From NCBI GenBank assembly GCA_015689645.1, contig WVSM01000003.1, positions 62,001 through 126,000 on the forward strand: a stretch of 64,000 nt of DNA, in the 5' to 3' direction. Origin of the DNA: Rhodobacterales bacterium HKCCE4037 (lineage in GTDB: Bacteria; Pseudomonadota; Alphaproteobacteria; Rhodobacterales; Rhodobacteraceae). The notes under the pieces were generated by a model. It searched no databases, had not been told where the DNA came from, and was given only the letters and a program-made list of their open reading frames with translations. Shown here one piece after another: positions 38,541 to 48,204 of this stretch. Every line of letters begins with the position of its first letter. The first letter of the stretch is position 1. A program made the translations under genes and the position numbers.

Positions 38541-39181
38541 AATTTGCCTGCTTGCTGCCCCAGGGGATGTTTGTGCTTCGCTCCCTCTTCTTCCATTCTA
38601 TATCCGGAAGACGGAAGTTGCAGTGGCATGCCGAAGTATAGAGTGGCAGACGCAACACTGGTGCACTTCTGCCACACCTATGTATAGTATTCTTGCCACA
38701 CCGGTATGCAGGTGCCTTTGAAATTTGCACTTCAATGGCTGGATGCTCCGATATCTTGGAAGAACACCAACGACCAATAAGAAGAAGAACACGGGCTGCA
38801 ATCTGGTCTAAAGTCTAGGACCACCCTTGCGTTCGCGCGTACGCGGCGAGCCTGATGCAAACCTGGCTCAATCCGCAGCACGACATCCCAAACGTGTTCT
38901 GGTCTTCCTCCACCAAAGTGATTTGCCCTAACGCCCAGGAAGACGGCAGATCGGAAGGACGCCAAAGAGACACAAGCTGGAAAAGACTGTCACGAAGCTG
39001 CAGGGGACCGTTGGCGTAGCCTTGTCGACAGAAGGGGCAAAGCACCCATAAGGCACGACCCCGGGTTGTGCGAGGCGGTGACAATCATACTCCTAGGCTG
39101 AACGCGCGACAGATCACAGAAAACCGGATCGCCTTGGATTGCCCGCACCGGGCGCTTAGGTCTTTGCAAACGGAGGCCAAC
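38541..39181. other. 641-base gap without a convincing gene
   Basis: Base composition looks less GC-rich than the flanks. Two exact direct repeats, TGCCACACC at 38670-38678 and 38694-38702, lie about 130 bases before the CHASE kinase start, 24 bases apart start to start, and could be an activator or repressor site. A minus-strand frame at 38815-39084 (TTG start, 89 codons, CPFCRQ motif) resembles nothing I recognise and has no clear ribosome site. Confidence 0.4.
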
Positions 39182-40189
39182 ATGAAGCACTTCTCTCTTC
39201 TCGATCTCTCACCGGTGCCGGAAGGCAAGACCACTGCCGACGCCTTGGCCAACACGGTCGACCTCGCTCGCGCCGCGGAAGCTGCTGGCTATCACCGCTA
39301 CTGGCTGGCCGAGCACCACAACATGCCCGGCATTGCCAGCGCGGCAACACCAATCGTGATCGGCCATGTGGCTGCCGCGACCCGGTCCATTCGGGTCGGT
39401 GCCGGTGGTGTCATGTTGCCGAACCACGCACCACTGGTGGTCGCGGAACAATTCGGGACGCTGGCGACCCTCTATGGCGACCGCATCGACCTGGGCCTGG
39501 GCCGCGCGCCCGGCACCGACCTGGCAACCGCCCGCGCCTTGCGCCGCCATATGGCGCCCGAAGACAGCTTTCCGCAAGATGTGGTCGAGTTGATCGGGTA
39601 TTTCGAGGATGCGCCCGATGGCGCGCGTGTTCGCGCCATCCCGGGTGCGGGCACCCATGTTCCCGTCTGGATCCTCGGGTCCAGCCTTTTCGGCGCGCAA
39701 CTGGCGGCTCACCTGGGCCTGCCCTATGCCTTCGCCTCGCATTTTGCACCGGACATGCTCGACCAGGCTCTGTCGGTCTATCGACAAACGTTCAAGCCAT
39801 CCAGCTTCCTGTCGAAGCCCCACGCCATGGTCGCGGTCGGAATCTGCGCCGCTGAGACCGATGCAGAAGCGCAGTTCCTGCGCACTTCGCAAGAGCTGGC
39901 GTTCGCGCGCCTCAGATCCGGCCAACCGGGAAAGTTGCCCAGGCCCGTCGAGGATATCGAAGCCCATGTTCCTCCGCAGGTTCTGACGCAGGTCCGGCAC
40001 GCCCTGTCCTGTTCGGCCACAGGTTCACCCGACACGGTCAAGCGTCGGCTGAAGGAGATCATCGACACCTACCAGCCTGATGAGCTTATGGTGACCGGCA
40101 TGATCCACGATCACGCCGCGCGGGTCAGGTCGTTCGAGATTGCCAGCGATGTCCTGTCCGAGATGGTGGTGCATAGGGAAGTCGCCTGA
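39182..40189 (+). CDS. LLM-class flavin-dependent oxidoreductase
   Basis: A 335-residue luciferase-like TIM-barrel protein beginning [14 protein letters not shown], with [39 protein letters not shown] and a late [11 protein letters not shown]. This is the MsnO8/YhbW-type subgroup, which uses reduced FMN and usually has unknown substrates. ATG at 39182 with GGAGG upstream; the open frame before it lacks family sequence. It stands alone, converging with the carboxylate operon. Confidence 0.88.
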   Translation: MKHFSLLDLSPVPEGKTTADALANTVDLARAAEAAGYHRYWLAEHHNMPGIASAATPIVIGHVAAATRSIRVGAGGVMLPNHAPLVVAEQFGTLATLYGDRIDLGLGRAPGTDLATARALRRHMAPEDSFPQDVVELIGYFEDAPDGARVRAIPGAGTHVPVWILGSSLFGAQLAAHLGLPYAFASHFAPDMLDQALSVYRQTFKPSSFLSKPHAMVAVGICAAETDAEAQFLRTSQELAFARLRSGQPGKLPRPVEDIEAHVPPQVLTQVRHALSCSATGSPDTVKRRLKEIIDTYQPDELMVTGMIHDHAARVRSFEIASDVLSEMVVHREVA

Positions 40190-40259
40190 TCCCGACAGCT
40201 GGATCGGCGGGCGTTGCGCGAGCTTCAGGTCAATCGAATTATCCTTTCCGGAAGAGCGG

Positions 40260-40279
40260 TTCCGACCGTTCTGTCGGAA
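40260..40279. terminator. Stem-loop between convergent genes
   Basis: TTCCGAC (40260-40266), loop CGTTCT, GTCGGAA (40273-40279): a perfect 7-base-pair stem between the convergent LLM gene and metallophosphoesterase gene. No clear T-run follows on either strand, so termination is only a guess. Confidence 0.35.
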
Positions 40280-40342
40280 AATCGGGATTCGATGTCTCGC
40301 GTGCCGAACGAGAGATGCGAACGTCTAAGATAGGGTCGCTGC

Positions 40343-42106
40343 TCAAGGCAGTTCGGTTCGCGACAATCTACGGGCGGCATCGCGCGGATTGAAGCGCGCG
40401 TCGTAGAGCCCGTTTCGCGGGAAGTAGCCGCGGTCGAAATCCTCCAGCGTGTCGAGCATGAGGATTGTCCCAGCCGGCAGGTCCTTCATCGCACCGAGCG
40501 TGGCGAAGATGCGGGCGGTCTGGGCGGCATCGTCGTCGGCGGCCACGGCGGGGTTCGGGGCCCCGAGGCACAGGTAGATCACCAGCCCTCCCGCAAGATC
40601 GCGCGGCACATTGGCCAGGGCCTCGGCCGGATCGTCATCGGGTCCGATGCGCATCACCATGCCGTCGCTGAACGCGTCCGCCGCGTTCATCCCCTCGGCA
40701 TCGCCGGACAGGAAGCCGTGGCCGATGACATGGGTGAAGCTGACAGCCTCCGCCGCAAGGTCGGCCGAGGTCCACATCGGCGCGGCGTAGACGGGAATGC
40801 CGGCGCGCCCGGCAACCGCCTTCCACTCCGCAACCCGCGTGGCGAGCGCCCCGCTGCGCGCGATGACCTCGAAGCGGGTGACAAGCCCCGGCATCTCGGC
40901 GACCAAGTCAGACAGCCCCGGCGGCGGCGGGTCGATGGCGAATACCTGGAAGCGGTGGCCGAGCGCGTGAAAGTCGCGCATCCGCGCGCGGATGTCCGGA
41001 TCCAGCAGATCGTCGAGCGGCACGCGAAGGTCGCGCAGGCCCGCCTGTTGCACCGCCGTCAGGAGGTAGTCGTTGCGGACGTATTTGCGCCGAAATTCGT
41101 CGACCACGCCGGTGTGGGGAATGGCCAGCCGTTGCGCCCACCCCTGCCGCAGGTCGACACCGAGGGGGCGTTCCGACAGGCGCCCGGCATGAAGCGGCAA
41201 CGGGCCGGGATCGAAGTTCGCTTGGCTTGGCGGAAGGGCCGCGCCCTCGGTCCGGCGCAGGCGGATGCGGTACCCTTCGGGCAGGACATCGACGAGGTAA
41301 TAGCCGAGCTTCTGCGCGTCGTTGCGGCCATGCTCCATCTTCGGCAGGGGCGGTGACTTGAACAGGTGGCTGTAATCCAGACGGATCGCCGAGAGACACG
41401 GCGCAACATGCTGGAACGGCGCATCGGGCGCGGGGTCGAGCCTCGTGTGGAAGATCGTGTGCACGTGGCCCGCGAAGACCGCCTCGACGCCGTGATCGAC
41501 CAGCAGGCGCCGCAGCCGTTCGCGCGGGCCGGGCGCGAGATTGTCGTAATGTTCGGGCTCGTGCGGATCGGTCAGGAACAGCGGGTAATGCGTGAGAAAG
41601 AACACGCGCTTGCCCCCTGCCCCGGAAAGTTCGGTCTCCAGCCAATCCCACTGGACGTCATCCTCGGGCAATCCGGTGCCGAGGATCGGGTTGCAATGCA
41701 GGATGAAGCGGCAGCCGTCCCGGTCGAAGGCGTGCCAGAGGTCGCCGAACGTCCTGCGGTAGACGTCGAGCGCCGGCGCGGCGACGACCTCGGCTGGCAT
41801 CCAGTCCGCGGGTTTGTCGCCGATGTCGTGGTTTCCGGGCAAAACGTGAAGCGGCGCGTCGAGATGGCCGAAGATCTCGCGGAACCGGTCGGCGGCCTCT
41901 CCATAGGCCGCTTGCGCAGGGACCGGGTGCACCATGTCGCCCAGGTGGATGACGAAATCCGGCGCGTCGGCGTTCAGCGCCGCCACCGCCCACCGAGCGC
42001 GTGCGTTGGCCAGCGCGTTCGAGCGCCAGGGCGACCCGCTTCGCGCTTCCTCGGGGTTCAGATGGGTGTCTGCGATCACTGCAAAGGTGAAGAGGGGCGC
42101 GGTCAT
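40343..42106 (-). CDS. Two-domain metallophosphoesterase
   Basis: A 587-residue protein. Residues 1-300 are a calcineurin-like phosphoesterase with the full metal-ligand set: IADTHLN, HLGDMVHP, LPGNHD, FLTHYPLF and FAGHVHT. The second half (about 330-587) looks like an alpha/beta barrel-type domain (FHALGHRFQVFAID, GIPVYAAPMWTS, GTILMLDTLEDFDRGYFPRNG) that I cannot assign. Its ATG overlaps the stop of the enoyl reductase gene as ATGA, so it belongs to the carboxylate operon as the last gene. The substrate is unknown; family members cleave phosphomono- or diesters, including nucleotides and glycerophosphodiesters. Confidence 0.8.
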   Translation of the reverse strand: MTAPLFTFAVIADTHLNPEEARSGSPWRSNALANARARWAVAALNADAPDFVIHLGDMVHPVPAQAAYGEAADRFREIFGHLDAPLHVLPGNHDIGDKPADWMPAEVVAAPALDVYRRTFGDLWHAFDRDGCRFILHCNPILGTGLPEDDVQWDWLETELSGAGGKRVFFLTHYPLFLTDPHEPEHYDNLAPGPRERLRRLLVDHGVEAVFAGHVHTIFHTRLDPAPDAPFQHVAPCLSAIRLDYSHLFKSPPLPKMEHGRNDAQKLGYYLVDVLPEGYRIRLRRTEGAALPPSQANFDPGPLPLHAGRLSERPLGVDLRQGWAQRLAIPHTGVVDEFRRKYVRNDYLLTAVQQAGLRDLRVPLDDLLDPDIRARMRDFHALGHRFQVFAIDPPPPGLSDLVAEMPGLVTRFEVIARSGALATRVAEWKAVAGRAGIPVYAAPMWTSADLAAEAVSFTHVIGHGFLSGDAEGMNAADAFSDGMVMRIGPDDDPAEALANVPRDLAGGLVIYLCLGAPNPAVAADDDAAQTARIFATLGAMKDLPAGTILMLDTLEDFDRGYFPRNGLYDARFNPRDAARRLSRTELP

Positions 42107-43086
42107 TCCGTGCCCGCGCCGCCAAAGGCCACGATGGTGCGTCCGGTGGTCTTGCCGTCCAGCATCCGGCGCATCAGGTCGGGCACCTCGTCAAGCGCGA
42201 TGATCCCGGCCCAGTCGGCCAGCCCTTTCGGCTTCAGGTCCGTCGCCAGCCGGTTCCAGACGCGGCGGCGGGTGTCCATGTCGCTATCGGCATTGATGCC
42301 CGTCAGCGTCACGCCGCGCAGGATGAACGGCAGCACGGTCGTGGCAAGCTCGATCCCTGCCGCGTTGCCGATGCTGGCGACGACACCGTCGCGATCACAG
42401 GCTGCGAGCATCCTGGCCAGAACCGGGCCGCCCGCCGCGTCGATGCCGCCGCACCAGCGGGCGGTCGCAACGGGCTTGTCGCCCAGGTCGGCCGGGCTGA
42501 CGATCTCTTTGGCCGCCAGGCCGGACAGGTATTCGCCCGCATCTGGCTTGGACGAAATCGCCACAACGTCGAAGCCAAGCCCCGCCAGCATCGCCACGGA
42601 ATACGCCCCGACGCCGCCGGTCGCGCCGCTGACCGCAACGGGCAGTCCGCCGGGCCTAAGACCCAAAGCCTGAAGCCGGTCGACGGCCAGCGCGGCGGAA
42701 TAGCCCGCCACGCCGAGTGTCGCCGCCTCGCGCGCCGTCAGCCCCTCGGGCAACGCAAGCACCCAGTCCGCCGGAACGCGCATGTATTCGGCCAGCCCGC
42801 CGTCGTGGGAGACGCCGATCCCCCTGCCGTGCACGATCACCGCATCGCCGGGGGCGAACCGGTCATCACCGCTGTCGGCAATATCGCCCACGCATTCGAT
42901 CCCGCCATTGCAGGGATACCGCCGCACGATGTGCGCGCCGCCAAGCCCGGCCAGCGCGTCCTTGTAGTTCACGCCGGAAAAGCGTGTGCGGATCGTCAAC
43001 TCGCCGGGATCGAGCGCGTCCCGCTCCATCTCGACAATGCCACCGCGCCCGACTTTGCCGTCCTGTTCGATGCGATAGGCCTTCAT
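42103..43086 (-). CDS. acuI: AcuI/YhdH-type acryloyl-CoA reductase (NADPH)
   Basis: A 327-residue medium-chain reductase with FSGVNYKDALAGLG, the GroES-like segment GIECVGDIADSGDDRFAPGDAVIV, and the nucleotide-binding VSGATGGVGAYSVAML. This is the zinc-free YhdH/AcuI family; AcuI reduces acryloyl-CoA to propionyl-CoA in 3-hydroxypropionate and DMSP/acrylate use. Its start overlaps the tctA stop as ATGA and its stop overlaps the phosphoesterase start. The exact enoyl substrate here is not shown by sequence; a role on another short enoyl-CoA is possible. Confidence 0.85.
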   Translation of the reverse strand: MKAYRIEQDGKVGRGGIVEMERDALDPGELTIRTRFSGVNYKDALAGLGGAHIVRRYPCNGGIECVGDIADSGDDRFAPGDAVIVHGRGIGVSHDGGLAEYMRVPADWVLALPEGLTAREAATLGVAGYSAALAVDRLQALGLRPGGLPVAVSGATGGVGAYSVAMLAGLGFDVVAISSKPDAGEYLSGLAAKEIVSPADLGDKPVATARWCGGIDAAGGPVLARMLAACDRDGVVASIGNAAGIELATTVLPFILRGVTLTGINADSDMDTRRRVWNRLATDLKPKGLADWAGIIALDEVPDLMRRMLDGKTTGRTIVAFGGAGTE

Positions 43087-44591
43087 GCGTCCGTCCCGTT
43101 GGTCCGGCCCTTCGCCTTCCGGCCGTCGCGCCAGTGGCGCAGGGCGGACCAGCCCAGGAACAGCGCCGAGACGATGAACAGGACCAGCGCGATGGGCTGT
43201 TGAAAGAAGTAGAAGAAGTCGCCGCGCGCGATGACGAGGCCCTGCCGCAAGCTCTGCTCGATCATCGGGCCGAGCACGAAGCCGATCACCACCGGCGCCA
43301 GCGGAAAGCGCAGCACGCGCATCCCGAAGCCCAGTACGCCGGAGGCCAGCATGACCAGCAGGTCGAACCCGTTGTAGTTGACCGAGAAGGTGCCGATGGC
43401 CAGCAGCACGAGGATGAGCGTCAGCATCACGGGCTCCGGCGTCCGGATCGCGCGCGAGAAGATCGGCCCCATCACCGCCCCCAGCACCAGGAGGGCGAGG
43501 TTCACCACGAAAAGCGCCACGAAGATGAACACCATCAGGTCGGCGTTTTCGACGAACAGCCGTGGGCCCGGTGTGATGCCCTGGATGATGAGCGCCCCCA
43601 GCATCACCGCGGTGATCGGGTCGCCGGGAATGCCGAGCGACAGCGTCGGCACCAGCGCGCCGCCCGTCACGGCGTTGTTGGCGGTTTCCGAGGCGATGAT
43701 GCCGTCCGGCTCACCCTTGCCGAAATTGTCTCCGTTGGGGGAGGACCGGCGCGCCTCGGCATAGCTGACCATGGACGACGCCGTGGCGCCGACGCCGGGC
43801 AGCGTGCCGATCCACGTGCCGATGATGGCCGATTTGCCGAAAACCCGCCAGCGGCTGGTGATGTCGGACAGGCCCGGAAACTTGAAGCCAGTGTTGGCGA
43901 CAGGGCGATCCTCGGGGCTGACGTTCTCGGCCACACGCCAGAACACTTCGGACAGGGCAAAGAGGCCCACGAGGAACGGCACCAGCGCGATGCCCGCCAT
44001 CAGGTTGAAGTTCGAGAAATGCAGCCGCACGTCACCGGTGAGCGGATCCTGCCCGATGGTTGCGACCAGAAGGCCGAGAACGCAGGCCAGGCCGCCCTTC
44101 AGCAGATCCTCGCGCGAGACGCTGATCACACAGGTCAGGGCGAAGAGGCCGAGCGCGAAATATTCGATGGGACCGAATTCCAGCCCCAGCCGGGCCAGCA
44201 AGGGCGCGGCGGCGATCAGGATGACGACCGAGATCAGCCCACCGATGGTCGAGGCGACCGTGGCCCACCCCAGTGCGAGATCGCCCTTGCCCTGCTGCAT
44301 CATCGGGTAACCGTCGAAGACGGTCGCCGCGGCCTGTGGCGTGCCGGGCGTGTTGATCAGGATGGCGGAAAGCGAGCCGCCGTAGACCGAGCCTGCGTAA
44401 AGCCCCAGGAGCAGGGCGATGGAGGGCTCCGGCCCCATCACGAAGGTCAGCGGCAGAGCGAGCGTGATCGCCAGGACCGAGCCGAGCCCGGGCATGGCGC
44501 CGATCAGGATGCCGGCGGCGGTGCCGCCGATCAGGATGGCGAAGATGACGGGGTCGGCCAGCGAAACGAGGGCCGCGATGAGATTTTCCAT
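43083..44591 (-). CDS. Tripartite tricarboxylate transporter, large permease (TctA family)
   Basis: The 502-residue TctA-type permease has about twelve helices and the conserved segments ILIGAMPGLGSVLAITLALPLTF, GSVYGGSLSAILINTPGTP and GTLPGVGATASSMVSYAEAR. It moves an organic acid using an ion gradient, with TctB and the periplasmic TctC. The ATG at 44591 shares its A with the tctB stop (TGATG); the frame upstream is tctB in another phase. Despite the family name, substrates vary widely. Confidence 0.94.
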   Translation of the reverse strand: MENLIAALVSLADPVIFAILIGGTAAGILIGAMPGLGSVLAITLALPLTFVMGPEPSIALLLGLYAGSVYGGSLSAILINTPGTPQAAATVFDGYPMMQQGKGDLALGWATVASTIGGLISVVILIAAAPLLARLGLEFGPIEYFALGLFALTCVISVSREDLLKGGLACVLGLLVATIGQDPLTGDVRLHFSNFNLMAGIALVPFLVGLFALSEVFWRVAENVSPEDRPVANTGFKFPGLSDITSRWRVFGKSAIIGTWIGTLPGVGATASSMVSYAEARRSSPNGDNFGKGEPDGIIASETANNAVTGGALVPTLSLGIPGDPITAVMLGALIIQGITPGPRLFVENADLMVFIFVALFVVNLALLVLGAVMGPIFSRAIRTPEPVMLTLILVLLAIGTFSVNYNGFDLLVMLASGVLGFGMRVLRFPLAPVVIGFVLGPMIEQSLRQGLVIARGDFFYFFQQPIALVLFIVSALFLGWSALRHWRDGRKAKGRTNGTDA

Positions 44592-45073
44592 CAGGCGCCT
44601 CCGCCGATCTGCCGGAGCATGTCGTCGATGCCGATCCCGGGCGGGCGGATCGAAAATGCCTCGGTGAAGAGGTACCAGAGCAACGGCACCGTCACGAGGG
44701 TGACCAGCACGATTACCAACGGGTTCCGGTAACCGAGCGCAAGCATGGCCACCGGCATGAAGACCAGTGTAGCCGGGATGAAACCGAGCGGCGCGAAAAC
44801 GGCAAGGTAGATGCCGGCCAGCACTAGGATCGCCAGCACCTTGAACCACGAGACGGGCATCCCGACGGTGCCCTTTCGGGCACCGATCAGGCCACGGACC
44901 AGAAGGCCCGCGCCACCCAGCGCGAAAAGTCCCAGCAGGAAACGCGGGAAGGTCATCGGGTTGCGCGCCAGAACGACGCCCTCGAACTGCCCGGGCAGAA
45001 CCTGCGTGAAGAGCAGGGCGGAGATGCCGAGAACGGCACCTCCTGCGATGATGCTTTCGCTGTTTTCCCGCAC
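44591..45073 (-). CDS. Tripartite tricarboxylate transporter, small permease (TctB family)
   Basis: A 160-residue protein with four predicted helices (for example AGGAVLGISALLFTQ and PLVIVLVTLVTVPLLWYLFTEAF). TctB proteins are poorly conserved; the call rests on size, topology, the PRFLLGLFALGG segment and the place between tctC and tctA. It starts 16 bases after the tctC stop. Confidence 0.9.
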   Translation of the reverse strand: MRENSESIIAGGAVLGISALLFTQVLPGQFEGVVLARNPMTFPRFLLGLFALGGAGLLVRGLIGARKGTVGMPVSWFKVLAILVLAGIYLAVFAPLGFIPATLVFMPVAMLALGYRNPLVIVLVTLVTVPLLWYLFTEAFSIRPPGIGIDDMLRQIGGGA

Positions 45074-45089
45074 GACGTGTGCCCCTGGA

Positions 45090-46031
45090 TCAGTTCAGGA
45101 CGCGGTCGAGGATGGCACCGTTGGTCTCGCTGCCCTGCTCGACCTCGGTGCGCACGTCCTCGCTGCCCAGGAATCGCGGGAACGACCCGAGATTGCCCAG
45201 TGTCTCGGCGAAAGCGTCGCTTTCGGCGGTCTGCTCACAGGCGCTCTCAAGCGTGGCCAGCGCGTCTTCCGGCAGGCCGCGCGGTGCGAAGAGACCGCCC
45301 CACCAGCTTGCCGTCGTGGTGAAGCCTTCCTCGATCGCCGTGGGCACATCGGGTGCCGCTTCCACCCGCTCCTCGGCAAAGATCGCCACGGCATCGAGTT
45401 CGTAACGCGGCACGTTCGAGAAGATCGCCATGTACATGTCGATGTGGCCGCCCATCAGCGAGGTTACGCCGGGGCCATCGCCCTGGAACGGCACGTGCTC
45501 GATCTGGACGTCGACCTCGTCAAGGAACTGCTCCATCGCGAGGTGCGGCAGCGAGCCCGGTCCGGGCGAGCCGTAGGTCAGCTCACCGGGGTTCTCGCGG
45601 GCGTAGTCCACCACTTCCGCGAGGGACGAGAATTGCGAATCCGGCGCGAGGGCCAGGGCCTGCGGGCTGTAGAACAGCGCGCAGATGTAATCGAAATCCT
45701 CGATCGTGTAGGGCGTCTCGCGCATGTGCGGCTGGTTGATCAGCGGTGCCGCCGGAATGACGCCGATGGTGTAGCCGTCCGGCCGGGCGCGCGCGATCTG
45801 GGCCGTTCCCACGGTGCCTGCGCCGCCGCCCACGTTCGTTACGGCGATGTCGACCTCGAGGATCTCGGACAGCACTTCGGCCGCCGCGCGGCCCATCGTG
45901 TCCGTCGAACCGCCTGCCGGGAACGGCACGATCGCGGTGATCGCGCGTTCCGGGAAATCGGCCATTGCGGCACCGGCCGAAACGGCCAGCCCGAGGGCCA
46001 GAGCGGATGTCTTGGTGAGTGTCTTCAGCAT
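45090..46031 (-). CDS. Tripartite tricarboxylate transporter, periplasmic receptor (TctC/Bug family)
   Basis: A 313-residue solute receptor with a signal peptide (KTLTKTSALALGLAVSAGAAMA, cleavage near 24) and the Bug-family pattern: FPERAITAIVPFPAGGSTDTMGRA, NVGGGAGTVGTAQIARARPDGYTIG, and PVPTAIEEGF-like PDVPTAIEEGF. Two conserved loops bind the ligand carboxylate. It lies 49 bases after the acyl-CoA ligase gene. Confidence 0.93.
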   Translation of the reverse strand: MLKTLTKTSALALGLAVSAGAAMADFPERAITAIVPFPAGGSTDTMGRAAAEVLSEILEVDIAVTNVGGGAGTVGTAQIARARPDGYTIGVIPAAPLINQPHMRETPYTIEDFDYICALFYSPQALALAPDSQFSSLAEVVDYARENPGELTYGSPGPGSLPHLAMEQFLDEVDVQIEHVPFQGDGPGVTSLMGGHIDMYMAIFSNVPRYELDAVAIFAEERVEAAPDVPTAIEEGFTTTASWWGGLFAPRGLPEDALATLESACEQTAESDAFAETLGNLGSFPRFLGSEDVRTEVEQGSETNGAILDRVLN

Positions 46032-46080
46032 GGTGTTCCTCCCTTGGATTATGCTGTGGCACCTTCGGGTGCCGGTCTTT

Positions 46081-48204
46081 TCAGGTTTTCGTTTCGTCCT
46101 CCGGGGTCACGCGTACGACGCAATCGCCGGCCACGACCCCCTCCCCCGGCTCCATGACGAAGAGCGGGTTGATCTCGATTTCCTGGAGCCGCCCATCCGC
46201 GCGGGCGATGCGGTGCGACAGCCCGGAAATCGCACCGGCCAGCGCGTCGAGGTCTTTCGGCCCCTTGCCCCGCGCACCCGACAGGATGCGGGCGATACGG
46301 GTCTCGGCGATCATCGCGCGGGCGCCATCCTCATCGACGGGTGCGATGCGCAGGGCCACGTCCTCGAACACCTCGGCGAAGATGCCCCCTGCGCCGAACA
46401 TGACGATGGGTCCGAAGTTCGGATCGACGCGCGCGCCGAGGATGACCTCGGTGCCGCCCGCGATCATCTGCTGGATCAGAACCCCTTCGTCCGGCACCGA
46501 TGGCGACAGCGAGGCGGGAATGGCAGCGAGGTCTGAAGCGGCGGAAGCGACGGCGTCTGCGTCCTTCAAGCCGACACGCACGCCACCCAGTTCGGACTTG
46601 TGGTCCAGCTGGCTCGACAAAAGCTTCGCGACCACGGGGAAGCCGATTTTCTCGGCAGCCGCGCGCGCTTCTTCGGGTGAATGCACGACCGCCTCGGCAG
46701 GCGCCGCGATGCCGGTGCCCTCCAAGTGGACCTTGGCCTCGGCCTCGTTCAGAAGGATCGCGGGCCGGGACACGGGCCGCGGCGCGGTGGAGATCGGTGC
46801 CAGCGGACCCCGGGCCGTCCAGATCGCAGCCAGCCCCCGGATCGCGCGGGCGGGCGTGGGATAGACCGGCACGCCCAGTTGCTCCAACGCGTCATAGGCC
46901 GCGCCGTTGTGGCTGCGCGGCGCGTTCCAGGAGATGACGATGGGCAGGTCGATCTGCGCGTGGATGCGGCTCACCGCCTCGGCAATCGCGACACCGGCCT
47001 TGCCAGAGGCGCCCGCGAAGGTCAGCGCCAGCATGTCGACGCCCGGATCGTTCGCCACCAGCGTCAAGGTTGCGGCCAGCGCCTGCGGGTCCATCACCGC
47101 GTTGGCCGTCACGTCCAGCGGATTGGCGAAGCTCGCGAATTTCGGCAGCAGGTCCCGCAGGGCAGTCACGGTTTCGGCAGAGAATTCACCGAGTTGCAGC
47201 CCAAGCGCTTCGGCCCGGTCCGCCATGGCGACCCCGGCCCCGCCCGACACAGTCACCACACCGACGCGCGGCCCTTTTGCGACGCGACCGGTTTCCAGCG
47301 CGCGGATGCAATCGGCCATCTCGCCGATATCCTCGACATCGACGATGCCGAATTGCCGGAATGCGGCGCGGTAGAGCCGGTCGTCGCCGGCCAGGCTTGC
47401 GGTATGGGAGGCTGCGGCCTTTGCGCCCGCGTCGGAGCGTCCCACCTTCCACAGCACCAGCGGCTTTCCCGCCGCGCGCGCCTTGGCGGCAACGTCTTGC
47501 AGTCGGGGCGCGTCGCGCAGCCCCTCGATATAACCCGCCACGACACGGGTCTCCGGGTCTTCCAGCATCGCGTCCGCGATGTCGAGCGCGGTGGTCCCCG
47601 CCTCGTTGCCGGTGGAGACATAGCCCCGGATGCCAACCTTCTCGGTGCTCAGCCCCATCAGGAGGGAGTTGCCGAACGCACCCGATTGCGAGACCACGCC
47701 GACGCAGCCCTTGAGGTAATCGAGCTTGTAGGGTGGCCCGAACCCGACATGTATGCCTTCGGCCACGTTCATGAAGCCCTGGCAATTTGGGCCGATCACG
47801 CGAACCCCGCCCTCGCGCGCGGCAGCGGCAAGATCGTCTTGCATTGCGCGGCCTTCGTCACCCGCTTCGGAGAAGCCCGAAGCATAGATCACCGCGAAAG
47901 GTGCGCCGATGCCGCCCGCGTTGCGGATCACATCGGCCGCCATACGAGCGGGGACAGCGACGGCCACGAGGTCGACCGGTCCCGGCACCGTGTCGAGCGA
48001 GGCAAAGCACGGCAGGCCCAGGAGCGTGTCGTATTTCGGGTTCACCGGGTATATCGTGCCGTCGAAGTCGCGCTCGATCAGGTTCTCGACCACGTCCCGG
48101 CCAACCGAACCGGGCGTCTCGGACGCGCCCACCACGGCGATGGACCGAGGGTGGAACAGCCGCGCGAACCCGGCCGCTTGTGTCAGGGTCACATCATCCT
48201 TCAT
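46081..48204 (-). CDS. ADP-forming acyl-CoA ligase family protein
   Basis: A 707-residue fused protein of the acetate-CoA ligase (ADP-forming)/Pat-like family: N-terminal CoA-binding fold (PRSIAVVGASETPGSVGRDVVENL), succinyl-CoA ligase-like middle (GVVSQSGAFGNSLLMGLS), and a C-terminal ATP-grasp (GFPVVAKLLSSQLDHKSELGGV, MFGAGGIFAEVFEDVALRIAP). It would activate the imported acid as its CoA thioester. Its ATG overlaps the acyl-CoA dehydrogenase stop as ATGA. No acetyltransferase domain is attached, so a Pat-type lysine acetylase role is unlikely. Confidence 0.88.
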   Translation of the reverse strand: MKDDVTLTQAAGFARLFHPRSIAVVGASETPGSVGRDVVENLIERDFDGTIYPVNPKYDTLLGLPCFASLDTVPGPVDLVAVAVPARMAADVIRNAGGIGAPFAVIYASGFSEAGDEGRAMQDDLAAAAREGGVRVIGPNCQGFMNVAEGIHVGFGPPYKLDYLKGCVGVVSQSGAFGNSLLMGLSTEKVGIRGYVSTGNEAGTTALDIADAMLEDPETRVVAGYIEGLRDAPRLQDVAAKARAAGKPLVLWKVGRSDAGAKAAASHTASLAGDDRLYRAAFRQFGIVDVEDIGEMADCIRALETGRVAKGPRVGVVTVSGGAGVAMADRAEALGLQLGEFSAETVTALRDLLPKFASFANPLDVTANAVMDPQALAATLTLVANDPGVDMLALTFAGASGKAGVAIAEAVSRIHAQIDLPIVISWNAPRSHNGAAYDALEQLGVPVYPTPARAIRGLAAIWTARGPLAPISTAPRPVSRPAILLNEAEAKVHLEGTGIAAPAEAVVHSPEEARAAAEKIGFPVVAKLLSSQLDHKSELGGVRVGLKDADAVASAASDLAAIPASLSPSVPDEGVLIQQMIAGGTEVILGARVDPNFGPIVMFGAGGIFAEVFEDVALRIAPVDEDGARAMIAETRIARILSGARGKGPKDLDALAGAISGLSHRIARADGRLQEIEINPLFVMEPGEGVVAGDCVVRVTPEDETKT

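Noticed and set aside
38815-39084. 89-codon minus-strand frame with CPFCRQ as a zinc-binding protein
   Set aside because: It needs a TTG start, has no ribosome site, and matches no family I know.
43083-46031. Naming the tripartite transporter as a citrate (tricarboxylate) system
   Set aside because: The family name does not fix the substrate, and the adjoining CoA ligase and acyl-CoA dehydrogenase argue for a monocarboxylate or other acid.
46081-48204. Protein lysine acetyltransferase (Pat) role for the CoA ligase family gene
   Set aside because: No GNAT domain is seen in the 707 residues, and the length is filled by the CoA-binding, ligase and ATP-grasp parts.
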